Below are positions 49,261 through 57,519 of a stretch of DNA of 64,000 nt, piece after piece (position 1 is the stretch's first letter; each line of letters starts with the position of its first letter). Origin of the DNA: Pedobacter aquatilis (GTDB lineage: Bacteria > Bacteroidota > Bacteroidia > Sphingobacteriales > Sphingobacteriaceae); contig NZ_JAUFPW010000031.1 of the NCBI RefSeq assembly GCF_030409415.1, forward strand, positions 62,001-126,000, given 5' to 3'. The position numbers and the translations under genes are program-made. Below the pieces are notes generated by a model, which was not told the DNA's origin, did no database searches, and saw only the letters and a list, made by a program, of their open reading frames with translations.

Positions 49261-50907
49261 ATGGTAACAAGAATTTTAAAAATTCATCCGAATGATAACG
49301 TATTAGTAGCCTTGCAAAATCTTGCAAAAGGCGAAACGATTATTCACGACGGGCACGAATATGTTTTACAAGACGACATTCAGGCAAAGCATAAATTTTT
49401 TATGCAGGATATGAATGAGGGCGACCACATTATTATGTATGGCGTTTTGGTTGGGAAGGCTCAACATTTTATTTTAAAAGGTGGCTTGATGGATACCGAA
49501 AATACCAAACATGCATCCGATCCTTACGAATTTAGACCTTACCATTATGAGTGGCATGCGCCTGATGTTTCCAAATTTGAGAACAGAACTTTTAATGGCT
49601 ACATACGTAACGATGGTAGAGTTGGTACAGCAAATTACTGGCTTTTTATACCAACCGTATTCTGCGAAAACCGTAATCTTGATGTGATTAGAGAGGCTCT
49701 GCACAACGAATTGGGTTATGCAGTTACTGATAAATACAAAACCTATACACATCATCTTGTCGAAGCCTATAAAAATGGCGAAGCCTTAACTGAGGCAGAT
49801 AATAATTCAATCGCTCAGGCAAACCATGTTTCAAATCGAATTTTTAAAAACGTTGATGGAATTAAATTTTTAAATCATCAGGGCGGCTGTGGCGGTACTC
49901 GTCAGGATGCTGCAGTATTAAGTAAGCTTTTGGCTGCTTATGCAGACCATCCAAACGTTGCCGGTGTAACGGTTTTAAGTTTAGGTTGCCAGAATTTACA
50001 AGTTCAGGATTTTGTAAACGATTTAAAATTACGCAGTCCGAATTTTGATAAACCACTATTTATTTTTGAGCAACAACAATCACAAAGCGAAGAACAATTA
50101 GTTAAAGAAGCCATTCGTAAAACCTTTATCGGCTTAACTGAAATCAACAAATTCGAGCGTGAACCTGCACCTTTAAGCAAATTGGTTCTTGGTGTAAAAT
50201 GCGGTGGAAGCGATGGTTTCAGCGGCATTAGTGCAAACCCGGCAGTTGGTTATACTTCTGATTTATTAGTGGCGCTTGGTGGTAAAGTTTTGTTGGCCGA
50301 GTTCCCTGAATTGTGTGGTGCAGAGCAACAGCTTATCGACAGAACCAAAGATGAAACTGCAGCTAGAAAGTTCATCCAATTGATGACGAATTACAATCAG
50401 GCTGCAGAAAATGTTGGCTCTGGATTTTTCATGAACCCATCTCCAGGAAACATTAAAGATGGATTAATTACAGATGCAATTAAAAGTACCGGCGCAGCAA
50501 AAAAAGGTGGTACTTCTCCAGTTGAAGATGTTTTAGATTACACCGAACCTGCGACTAAACCAGGCTTAAATTTAGTTTGTACGCCAGGAAACGATGTAGA
50601 AGCAACAACAGGAAAGGCTGCATCTGGCGCAACGCTAATTTTATTTACAACGGGACTAGGCACCCCAACCGGAAATCCAGTTTGCCCAACGATTAAAGTG
50701 GCTACAAATAATGCGCTAACGAAACGAATGAGTGACATTATCGATATTAATTGCGGTCCGGTTATAGAAGGCGAAAAAACGATTGAACAAATGGGTGAAG
50801 ACATTTTAGAATATTGTATTAAAGCTGCAAGTGGTGAAGTAATTCCGAAAGCAGTTTTGCTAAATCAAGATGATTTTATTCCTTGGAAAAGAGGCGTAAG
50901 CTTATAA
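49261..50907 (+). CDS. uxaA: Altronate dehydratase
   Basis: A 548-residue dehydratase removing water from D-altronate to give 2-keto-3-deoxygluconate (KDG). The N-terminal SAF-like domain covers about 1-95 (RILKIHPNDNVLVALQNLAK). The large C-terminal UxaA domain has NHQGGCGGTRQDAAVLS, LSLGCQNLQVQDF, VLGVKCGGSDGFSGISANPA and VCTPGNDVEATTGKAASGAT. The family needs iron or manganese, and the conserved Cys residues fit that. Both domains are fused in one chain, as in E. coli. It is within the uxaB-uxaA-uxaC run. Confidence 0.95.
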   Translation: MVTRILKIHPNDNVLVALQNLAKGETIIHDGHEYVLQDDIQAKHKFFMQDMNEGDHIIMYGVLVGKAQHFILKGGLMDTENTKHASDPYEFRPYHYEWHAPDVSKFENRTFNGYIRNDGRVGTANYWLFIPTVFCENRNLDVIREALHNELGYAVTDKYKTYTHHLVEAYKNGEALTEADNNSIAQANHVSNRIFKNVDGIKFLNHQGGCGGTRQDAAVLSKLLAAYADHPNVAGVTVLSLGCQNLQVQDFVNDLKLRSPNFDKPLFIFEQQQSQSEEQLVKEAIRKTFIGLTEINKFEREPAPLSKLVLGVKCGGSDGFSGISANPAVGYTSDLLVALGGKVLLAEFPELCGAEQQLIDRTKDETAARKFIQLMTNYNQAAENVGSGFFMNPSPGNIKDGLITDAIKSTGAAKKGGTSPVEDVLDYTEPATKPGLNLVCTPGNDVEATTGKAASGATLILFTTGLGTPTGNPVCPTIKVATNNALTKRMSDIIDINCGPVIEGEKTIEQMGEDILEYCIKAASGEVIPKAVLLNQDDFIPWKRGVSL

Positions 50908-50943
50908 CTTATAGACGAAACAAATATTTAATTACAAAATAAT

Positions 50944-50978
50944 AGATTTTAGCAATACAGATTCCATTGTTAAAATCT
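50944..50978. promoter_or_regulatory. 13-base inverted repeat before uxaC
   Basis: AGATTTTAGCAAT (50944-50956) and ATTGTTAAAATCT (50966-50978), one G-T mismatch, nine-base spacer. It lies 16 bases before the uxaC ATG, in the only sizeable gap between uxaA and uxaC. No T run follows. Confidence 0.55.
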
Positions 50979-50994
50979 CTTAAACATATCGAGC

Positions 50995-52395
50995 ATGAAA
51001 CCTTTTTTAGATGAAGATTTTCTTTTAGAAACACAGACAGCAAAAACGCTGTTTCATGAGTATTCTAAAGCATTACCTATAATTGATTACCACAACCATT
51101 TGATACCTGAACAAATTGCAAACGATGTTCAATTTGAGAATATGAGCCAGGTTTGGCTTGCCGGCGACCACTACAAATGGCGGGCTATGCGAGCTAACGG
51201 TGTGGATGAAAAGTTTATTACAGGTACAGCTTCTGATTTCGAAAAATTTGAAAAATGGGCAGAAACTGTTCCTTATACATTAAGAAATCCATTATACCAT
51301 TGGACGCATTTAGAGCTTCAACGCTATTTTGGAGTAAATGATTTGCTAACTGGAAAAACTGCTCAAAAGATTTATGATGAATGTTCGACTAAATTACAAA
51401 CACCAGAATATTCTGTTCGTGGTTTACTAGCCAAAATGAATGTAGAAGCCGTTTGTACAACTGACGACCCTTTGGACAGCTTAAATTTTCATCAGCAATT
51501 GGCAAATGAAGGCGCTAAACTTAAAATGTTGCCTGCATTTCGTCCGGATAAAGCAATGAACAGCGATGATGTTTCAAGCTTAAATGAGTACATTGATAAA
51601 CTGGAAAAAGTTGTTGATAAAAGCATCAGCACTTTCCAGAATTATATCGATGCTTTAAAAAGCCGTCACGATTATTTCAATGAAAATGGCTGTTCAGTTT
51701 CTGATCATGGTCTAGAACAAATTTATGCAGAAGATTACACGGATGCAGAAATTTCATCAATTTTTGAAAAAATAAGAAGTAAGCAAAACATTTCTCACCA
51801 GGAAAATCTGAAATTCAAATCAGCTATGCTGGTTTATTTTGCCGAGTGGGATCATGAAAAAGGTTGGGTTCAGCAATATCATTTGGGCGCTTTAAGAAAT
51901 AACAATGCCAGAATGTTAAGCAAACTTGGCCCAGATACAGGTTGGGATTCGATTGGCGATTTTAGTCAGGCGAGAATGCTTTCTAAGTTTTTAAACCGAT
52001 TAGATACGCAAGATAAATTGGCCAAAACCATTATCTACAACTTAAATCCTGCTGATAATGAACTAATCGCAACGATGATTGGCAATTTTAACGATGGTTC
52101 TGTTGCCGGTAAGGTTCAATTTGGTTCTGCATGGTGGTTTTTAGATCAAAAAGATGGCATGATTAAACAACTTAACGCATTATCAAACATGGGGCTTTTA
52201 AGTCGCCTGGTTGGTATGTTAACCGATTCAAGAAGTTTCCTCTCCTTCCCTCGCCACGAATATTTTAGAAGAATAGTTTGTAACCTTTTCGGAACTGATG
52301 TAGAGAACGGAGAATTACCAAACGACATTGAGTGGATTGGCAAGATAGTGCAGGATATTTCGTATTTTAACGCAAAAAATTACTTTAAATTTTAA
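50995..52395 (+). CDS. uxaC: Glucuronate/galacturonate isomerase
   Basis: A 466-residue amidohydrolase-fold isomerase converting galacturonate to tagaturonate (and glucuronate to fructuronate), the first step of the pathway. The metal His residues are His33 and His35 in IDYHNHLIPEQI. Other conserved parts are EAVCTTDDPLDSL, YFAEWDHEKGWVQQYHLG, and GSAWWFLDQKDGMIKQL with a C-terminal MLTDSRSFLSFPRHEYFRRI. Length is as in E. coli UxaC. Although first in the pathway, it is third in the gene order after uxaB and uxaA. Confidence 0.96.
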   Translation: MKPFLDEDFLLETQTAKTLFHEYSKALPIIDYHNHLIPEQIANDVQFENMSQVWLAGDHYKWRAMRANGVDEKFITGTASDFEKFEKWAETVPYTLRNPLYHWTHLELQRYFGVNDLLTGKTAQKIYDECSTKLQTPEYSVRGLLAKMNVEAVCTTDDPLDSLNFHQQLANEGAKLKMLPAFRPDKAMNSDDVSSLNEYIDKLEKVVDKSISTFQNYIDALKSRHDYFNENGCSVSDHGLEQIYAEDYTDAEISSIFEKIRSKQNISHQENLKFKSAMLVYFAEWDHEKGWVQQYHLGALRNNNARMLSKLGPDTGWDSIGDFSQARMLSKFLNRLDTQDKLAKTIIYNLNPADNELIATMIGNFNDGSVAGKVQFGSAWWFLDQKDGMIKQLNALSNMGLLSRLVGMLTDSRSFLSFPRHEYFRRIVCNLFGTDVENGELPNDIEWIGKIVQDISYFNAKNYFKF

Positions 52396-52397
52396 CC

Positions 52398-52458
52398 AAA
52401 AACCGGTTTTTTTAAGGAAAATTAACCGAATCAAATCGTTTCAATCGTTTTCCTTAAA
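52398..52458. promoter_or_regulatory. Nested palindromes before kdgK
   Basis: A perfect palindrome AAAAACCGGTTTTT (52398-52411) is followed by an 11-bp inverted repeat TTTAAGGAAAA (52411-52421) and TTTTCCTTAAA (52448-52458). Inside the spacer are two tandem copies of AATCGTTT (52434-52441 and 52443-52450), which fit the LacI core AAnCGnTT. Confidence 0.5.
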
Positions 52459-52509
52459 TTTTCAACATCACCATTCAAATTGCGTGATTTACGCCGATTA
52501 AATACAAAA

Positions 52510-53577
52510 ATGAGTAACCCGATATCATCTTCAATAAAAAAAGGAGAAAAAGTTTTAAGTTTTGGTGAATTGCTTTTACGCATTTGCCCCGATATGGATG
52601 GACAATGGCTTCAAGAAAATAAGCTACCTTTTTATATTGGCGGCGCCGAGCTTAATGTTGCTACTGCGCTAGCCTTATGGGATGTTCCTTCTGCCTATTT
52701 ATCGGCTGTGCCTAAAAATTCGGTTACTGAAGAAATTATCGATTACCTGAATACTAAAAATATAGATACCACGCCAATGGTTTATCATGGCGAAAGATTG
52801 GGTTTATATTATTTGCCAAAAGGTAAAGATTTAAAAAACGCAGGCGTAATTTACGACAGAGCAAATTCTGCTTATGCAACATTAAAACCTGGTCAAATTA
52901 ATTGGGATGAAGTTTTTGAAAACGTAACCTGGTTTCACTTTAGTGCAATTTGCCCGGCTGTAAACCAAGATGTTGCTGATGTTTGTCTTGAAGCTTTAAA
53001 GTTTGCACAATCAAAAAACATTACCATTTCTTTAGATTTAAATTATCGTGCAAAACTTTGGAAATACGGTAAAGAACCAATTCAAATTTTACCAGAACTA
53101 GCCAAATATTGCACACTAATTATGGGCAATGTTTGGGCGGCAAATAAGATGTTGGGTACAAACTTACATGAAGATTTAAAACCTACTGATGGTTATCAAA
53201 AAGAAACACTCTTACAGCAAGCAATCGATACATCAAAGCAAATTCTGCAGGATTTTCCGGCATGTAAGGCGGTTGCTAATACCTTCCGTTTTGATAATGG
53301 GAAAGGCATAAAATATTATACCGCGATTTATACAGATAACGAACTAACAGTTTCAGCAGAATACATTTCTGACGAAATTTTAGATAAAGTTGGTAGCGGA
53401 GATTGTTTTATGGGTGGTTTGATATATGGTTTTTATAATAACCTGAGCACACAAGAAACACTGGATTTTGCAACCGCAGCGGCATACGATAAATTATACA
53501 TTCCAAGCGATGCTACAACAAGTACGGTAACCGATATAGAAAAAAGAATTATACGAAATGATAAGCAACAAGCATAA
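52510..53577 (+). CDS. kdgK: 2-keto-3-deoxygluconate kinase (PfkB family)
   Basis: A 355-residue PfkB-type kinase phosphorylating KDG to KDPG. The frame could start ten codons earlier at a TTG, but the ATG (MSNPISSSIKKGEKVLSFGE) follows the palindromic region and fits the family. Motifs: the substrate region PFYIGGAELNVATALALWDV, the ISLDLNYRAKLW segment, and the catalytic loop ILDKVGSGDCFMGGLIYG with Asp298. Its last 20 bases overlap the start of kdgA, so both are translated together. Confidence 0.93.
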   Translation: MSNPISSSIKKGEKVLSFGELLLRICPDMDGQWLQENKLPFYIGGAELNVATALALWDVPSAYLSAVPKNSVTEEIIDYLNTKNIDTTPMVYHGERLGLYYLPKGKDLKNAGVIYDRANSAYATLKPGQINWDEVFENVTWFHFSAICPAVNQDVADVCLEALKFAQSKNITISLDLNYRAKLWKYGKEPIQILPELAKYCTLIMGNVWAANKMLGTNLHEDLKPTDGYQKETLLQQAIDTSKQILQDFPACKAVANTFRFDNGKGIKYYTAIYTDNELTVSAEYISDEILDKVGSGDCFMGGLIYGFYNNLSTQETLDFATAAAYDKLYIPSDATTSTVTDIEKRIIRNDKQQA

Positions 53578-54220
53578 AATTTTAGATGCCATTTTAGAAC
53601 AAGGCATGCTACCACTTTTTTATCAAGACAGCGAAGCTGGAAGCGTAGAAATTCTGCGTACGTTATATAAAGCTGGTGTTCGTGTTTTTGAATATACAAA
53701 CCGAGGTAAATCGGCTTTGCCAAATTTTAAAAAGCTAAAAGAAATCCGCGATGCGGAAATGCCTGATTTATATTTAGGCATTGGCACAATTAAAACGCCT
53801 GCTGATGCAAACGCATTCATTGAAGCCGGAACAGATTTTATTGTAGCACCAATTGTAAATCCTGCTGTTGCAGAAATTGCAAATAAGATTGGTATGCTTT
53901 GGATTCCCGGCTGTATGACGCCAACTGAAATCAGCGTTGCGCAAGAACATAAAGCCATGTTGATTAAAATTTTCCCTGCTAACATACTCGGCCCTGATTT
54001 TGTTTCATCAATTAAAGATCTATTTGCCGGACAACTTTTTATGCCTACAGGTGGCGTAGAAATTAATTTGGAGAACCTGAAAACATGGTTTAAATCTGGA
54101 GTTTGTGCTGTCGGAATGGGTAGCAAATTAATTAGTAAGGATGTGATGAGCAAAGGTCTTTATGATGATTTACATGAGAATACTAAACTAGCGCTTGATT
54201 TGATTAAGCAGAGTAAATAA
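53558..54220 (+). CDS. kdgA: 2-dehydro-3-deoxy-6-phosphogluconate aldolase
   Basis: A 220-residue class I aldolase splitting KDPG into pyruvate and glyceraldehyde 3-phosphate. Glu45 in VFEYTNRG and the Schiff-base Lys137 in LIKIFPAN are in the positions equivalent to E. coli Glu45 and Lys133. The phosphate-binding end FMPTGGVEINLENLKTWFKS is intact. Overlap with kdgK and a gap of 22 bases to the transporter make it part of the operon. It could also act on related keto-deoxy sugar acids, but the neighbourhood favours KDPG. Confidence 0.95.
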   Translation: MISNKHKILDAILEQGMLPLFYQDSEAGSVEILRTLYKAGVRVFEYTNRGKSALPNFKKLKEIRDAEMPDLYLGIGTIKTPADANAFIEAGTDFIVAPIVNPAVAEIANKIGMLWIPGCMTPTEISVAQEHKAMLIKIFPANILGPDFVSSIKDLFAGQLFMPTGGVEINLENLKTWFKSGVCAVGMGSKLISKDVMSKGLYDDLHENTKLALDLIKQSK

Positions 54221-54242
54221 CCAAAAAACACACCTAACCAAA

Positions 54243-55685
54243 ATGAACCAAGCAACCAAAGGAAATTATAGATGGACAATTTGTGCCTTACTATTTGTCG
54301 CCACTACCATAAATTATTTAGACAGACAAGTACTGTCGTTAACATGGAAAGATTATTTTGTTCCGGAATTTCACTGGACAGATAGCGATTACGGTACAAT
54401 CACCGCTCTTTTCTCTCTTTTTTATGCTATCTCAATGTTAATCGCAGGGCGATTTGTAGATTGGATGGATACAAAAAAAGGCTTTCTTTGGGCAATTGGA
54501 ATTTGGTCAGTTGGGGCTTGTATTCATGCATTTTGTGGTATTGCAACCTCCGGAATGATAACTGGCGATTGGGCGTTGAGTTTCTCAGGTGCTAAAGAAT
54601 CACTTTCTACCGTTGGGAACACCAGTTTAATATTATCTACAAGTCTTTCTTTATTCATTTTTGCAAGATTTGTACTTGCATTGGGTGAGGCAGGAAATTT
54701 CCCGGCGGCGATTAAAGCAACTGCAGAATATTTTCCTAAAAAAGACAGAGCATTTGCTACAAGTATTTTTAACGCCGGTGCCACAGTTGGTGCTTTAGCT
54801 GCTCCGGTTACTATTCCTTACATTGCCGAGGCTTACGGATGGGAAATGTCTTTCATTATTATTGGTGCCTTAGGTTTTGTCTGGATGTTTTTCTGGATAT
54901 TACTTTATGGCAAACCTGAAACGCACAAACGTGTAAGTAAAGAAGAACTGGCTTACATTCAACAAGATATTGTAGTAAACGAACAACTTACAGAAACCGT
55001 AACAGCGGCATCTCCTGTTAAAAAATTATCTTTTTCCGATTGTCTTAAATTTAAACAAACCTGGGCTTTTGCATTTGGTAAATTCATGACTGATGGTGTT
55101 TGGTGGTTTTATTTATTCTGGTCGCCTGCTTATTTAAAAGATATTTACAAAATGAGTGGAACTGACAGTGCGTTTCCCCTGTTCATTTTGTACGTCATCA
55201 CCTTATTATCAATCATTGGCGGTTGGTTGCCATCGTATTTTGTTAGCAAGAAAAACATGAATCCTTACGATGGAAGAATGAAAGCAATGCTGATTTTTGC
55301 ATTCTTTCCTTTGTTGGCTTTGCTTGCTCAACCTTTAGGACAATATGGGTATTGGTTGCCGGTAATTATTATTGGTATTGCGGGTGCAGCGCATCAGGCT
55401 TGGTCGGCTAATATTTTTTCTACCGTTGGCGATATGTTTCCTAAACAAGCCATTGCAACTGTAACCGGAATTGGCGGAATGGCAGGCGGTTTAGGCTCAT
55501 TTTTCATAAACAAAGGTTCAGGTGTGTTATTCACCTTCGCTGGCGATACCCAAATGAAATTTATGGGTTTTCAAGGTAAAGAAGCCGGATATTTCATTGT
55601 TTTTTCATTTTGTGCGGTTGCCTACCTAATTGGCTGGGTTGTAATGAAAAGCCTTGTTCCAAAATACAAATTAGTAGAACTATAA
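54243..55685 (+). CDS. exuT: MFS hexuronate transporter (ExuT-like)
   Basis: A 480-residue major facilitator protein of the anion:cation symporter branch with 12 predicted helices. The start TICALLFVATTINYLDRQVLSL and the later GNFPAAIKATAEYFPKKDRA are ExuT-like. It should import galacturonate by proton symport. Compared with the roughly 430-residue E. coli protein it is longer; residues about 95-130 (TSGMITGDWALSFSGAKESL) form an inserted loop between helices 3 and 4, and residues about 225-260 are a longer central loop. It is encoded between kdgA and the GapN-like gene. Confidence 0.92.
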   Translation: MNQATKGNYRWTICALLFVATTINYLDRQVLSLTWKDYFVPEFHWTDSDYGTITALFSLFYAISMLIAGRFVDWMDTKKGFLWAIGIWSVGACIHAFCGIATSGMITGDWALSFSGAKESLSTVGNTSLILSTSLSLFIFARFVLALGEAGNFPAAIKATAEYFPKKDRAFATSIFNAGATVGALAAPVTIPYIAEAYGWEMSFIIIGALGFVWMFFWILLYGKPETHKRVSKEELAYIQQDIVVNEQLTETVTAASPVKKLSFSDCLKFKQTWAFAFGKFMTDGVWWFYLFWSPAYLKDIYKMSGTDSAFPLFILYVITLLSIIGGWLPSYFVSKKNMNPYDGRMKAMLIFAFFPLLALLAQPLGQYGYWLPVIIIGIAGAAHQAWSANIFSTVGDMFPKQAIATVTGIGGMAGGLGSFFINKGSGVLFTFAGDTQMKFMGFQGKEAGYFIVFSFCAVAYLIGWVVMKSLVPKYKLVEL

Positions 55686-55704
55686 ATCTAACGTTCAAGT
55701 AACT

Positions 55705-55722
55705 CATCTTTTTAAAAAGATG
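55705..55722. promoter_or_regulatory. 18-bp perfect palindrome after exuT
   Basis: CATCTTTTTAAAAAGATG is a palindrome without a spacer, 20 bases after the exuT stop. It may be a weak terminator or an operator for the following gene. Confidence 0.45.
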
Positions 55723-55753
55723 TAAAAATTATAAACAAGAGAACTAAATAACG

Positions 55754-55778
55754 AATCTATACTTAAACTATAGATTTA
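55754..55778. promoter_or_regulatory. Inverted repeat and near -7 box before the GapN-like gene
   Basis: AATCTATA (55754-55761) and TATAGATT (55769-55776) flank a seven-base spacer. The right arm contains TAGATTTA (55771-55778), one base from TAnnTTTG, about 31 bases before the TTG start. A separate promoter for this gene is possible. Confidence 0.4.
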
Positions 55779-55808
55779 CAGAATTATAAACCTAACAATT
55801 AAACCAAA

Positions 55809-57434
55809 TTGAGCACAAACTTAAACCTCGAAAGTATTTTCGTTGATGAAAGCCAGATTCCGGAGGAATTTAGGCTTCATGAAGAAATAGAACAGAAAGA
55901 GTTTCTCTCTAATGGAGAAATGAAACCTTGGAACGGGCCAGTAAACGAAGTTTTTTCGCCGGTATGCGTTAAAACACCTGATGGCTTGAAGCGTAAACGT
56001 ATTGGCAGTTTTCCGGTTTGTACGGAAAAAGAATCTACCGAAGCGCTTGATGCAGCAGTTGCGGCTTATGATAATGGCCGTGGGCAGTGGCCAACCATGA
56101 GTGTAGCAGATCGCATTAGCTGTGTAGAAAACTTCACCCATAAAATGATTGAGCAAAAAGAAATCGTTGCGAAATTAATTATGTGGGAAATTGGCAAATC
56201 ATACGCCGATTCTATTAAAGAATTTGACCGTACTGTAGAATATATTTATGCAACAATTGATGCCTTAAAAGATATCGACCGCCAATCTTCTCGCTTCGAA
56301 CAAGAACAAGGAATTATTGCTCAGGTTCGCCGTTCGCCATTGGGTGTTGTGTTATGTATGGGACCATTTAATTATCCATTGAATGAAACCTTTACAACCT
56401 TGATTCCGGCTTTGATAATGGGCAACACGCTCCTTTTCAAACCACCTAAACATGGTACTTTATTGCATTATCCATTGCTTGAGGCGTTCCGTTCGAGTTT
56501 CCCCAAAGGTGTTGTAAATACAATTTACGGGCGTGGAAATACAATTGTTCCTGGTTTAATGAAATCGGGAAAAGTGAATGTGTTAACGCTCATTGGTTCG
56601 AGCAAGGTTGCTAACGAGTTGAAAAAACTTCATCCAAAAGTAAATAGATTAAGAGCAATTTTAGGCTTAGATGCTAAAAATGCAGCCGTAATTACTAAAG
56701 ATGCAGATTTAGATTTAGCAGTTTCTGAAACGGTTTTAGGCTCGCTATCTTTCAACGGACAACGTTGTACGGCAATTAAAATCGTTTACGTGCACCGCAG
56801 CTTAGCGCAAGAGTTTTTAAAACGTCTATCATCAGAAGTTGAAAAATTAAAATTTGGCATGCCATGGGAAAAAGGCGTTGCTTTAACACCACTTCCGGAG
56901 TTGAACAAGCCTGAATACTTGAAAGAATGTATAGATGATGCAGTTACACATGGCGCAAAAGTGGTTAATAAAAACGGCGGACAAACATTGGAAACTTTTG
57001 TATATCCGGCAATTGTTTACCCGGTAAACAGCAACATGAAATTGTATCGCGAAGAGCAATTTGGACCGGTAATTCCTGTTGTTCCTTTTGATGATTTAGA
57101 AGAGCCAATTGAATATTTAATCGGTTCGCCACATGGACAGCAAGTGAGTATTTTTAGCAATAATGCAGCTGTAATTTCTTCACTTATAGATCCACTGGTA
57201 AATCAGGTAAGTCGTGTAAACGTAAATTGCCAATGCCAACGCGGACCAGATGTTTTTCCTTTTACAGGAAGAAAAGATAGTGCAGAAGGAACACTTTCAG
57301 TTGTTGATGCGCTGCGTTCATTCTCCATTCGTTCGTTAGTTGCAACCAAGCTTACTGATAATAACAAGAAGTTACTGAATGAAATTGTTAGTGGTGATGA
57401 TTCTAACTTTTTAAGTACGAAGTATATTTTTTAA
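55809..57434 (+). CDS. GapN-like non-phosphorylating glyceraldehyde-3-phosphate dehydrogenase (ALDH family)
   Basis: A 541-residue aldehyde dehydrogenase. Catalytic Cys320 lies in FNGQRCTAIKIVYVH. The cofactor region has LCMGPFNYPLNETF and LFKPPKHGTLLHYP, with IGSSKVANELKK. The C-terminal block NVNCQCQRGPDVFPFTGRKD is a mark of the GapN/ALDH11 branch, which oxidises glyceraldehyde 3-phosphate to 3-phosphoglycerate with NADP. The start is TTG (MSTNLNLESIFV); no ATG fits until residue 39. Because the operon makes glyceraldehyde 3-phosphate, the role is plausible. A semialdehyde dehydrogenase cannot be excluded. The usual Glu of the family motif (LELGG) reads LRAILGLDAKN, so the local sequence differs. 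Confidence 0.8.
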   Translation: MSTNLNLESIFVDESQIPEEFRLHEEIEQKEFLSNGEMKPWNGPVNEVFSPVCVKTPDGLKRKRIGSFPVCTEKESTEALDAAVAAYDNGRGQWPTMSVADRISCVENFTHKMIEQKEIVAKLIMWEIGKSYADSIKEFDRTVEYIYATIDALKDIDRQSSRFEQEQGIIAQVRRSPLGVVLCMGPFNYPLNETFTTLIPALIMGNTLLFKPPKHGTLLHYPLLEAFRSSFPKGVVNTIYGRGNTIVPGLMKSGKVNVLTLIGSSKVANELKKLHPKVNRLRAILGLDAKNAAVITKDADLDLAVSETVLGSLSFNGQRCTAIKIVYVHRSLAQEFLKRLSSEVEKLKFGMPWEKGVALTPLPELNKPEYLKECIDDAVTHGAKVVNKNGGQTLETFVYPAIVYPVNSNMKLYREEQFGPVIPVVPFDDLEEPIEYLIGSPHGQQVSIFSNNAAVISSLIDPLVNQVSRVNVNCQCQRGPDVFPFTGRKDSAEGTLSVVDALRSFSIRSLVATKLTDNNKKLLNEIVSGDDSNFLSTKYIF

Positions 57435-57440
57435 ATTTTT

Positions 57441-57485
57441 AAGCCACAGATTAGCGGAATAAAATCTGTAAATCTGTGGCTTTTT
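57441..57485. terminator. AAGCCACAGATT-family hairpin, terminator between convergent genes
   Basis: Perfect arms AAGCCACAGATT (57441-57452) and AATCTGTGGCTT (57471-57482), followed by a T run. Arms are identical to those at 3164-3206. It ends the rightward operon six bases after its last stop codon. Confidence 0.78.
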
Positions 57486-57493
57486 ATATCCAA

Positions 57494-57514
57494 TTCGTCA
57501 TTGCGAGGCACGAA
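57494..57514. repeat. TTCGTCATTGCGAGGCACGAA repeat element
   Basis: A 21-base sequence with TTCGT/ACGAA inverted ends and a CATTGCGAGGC core. It lies in the convergent gap. The motif is reminiscent of short REP-like sequences of the phylum, but only one copy is visible here. Confidence 0.5.
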
Positions 57515-57519
57515 TTAAG

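Noticed and set aside
53623-54153. A 176-codon leftward frame antisense to kdgA
   Set aside because: It lies entirely opposite a well-supported aldolase gene, and its translation shows no family features; a shadow of codon bias.
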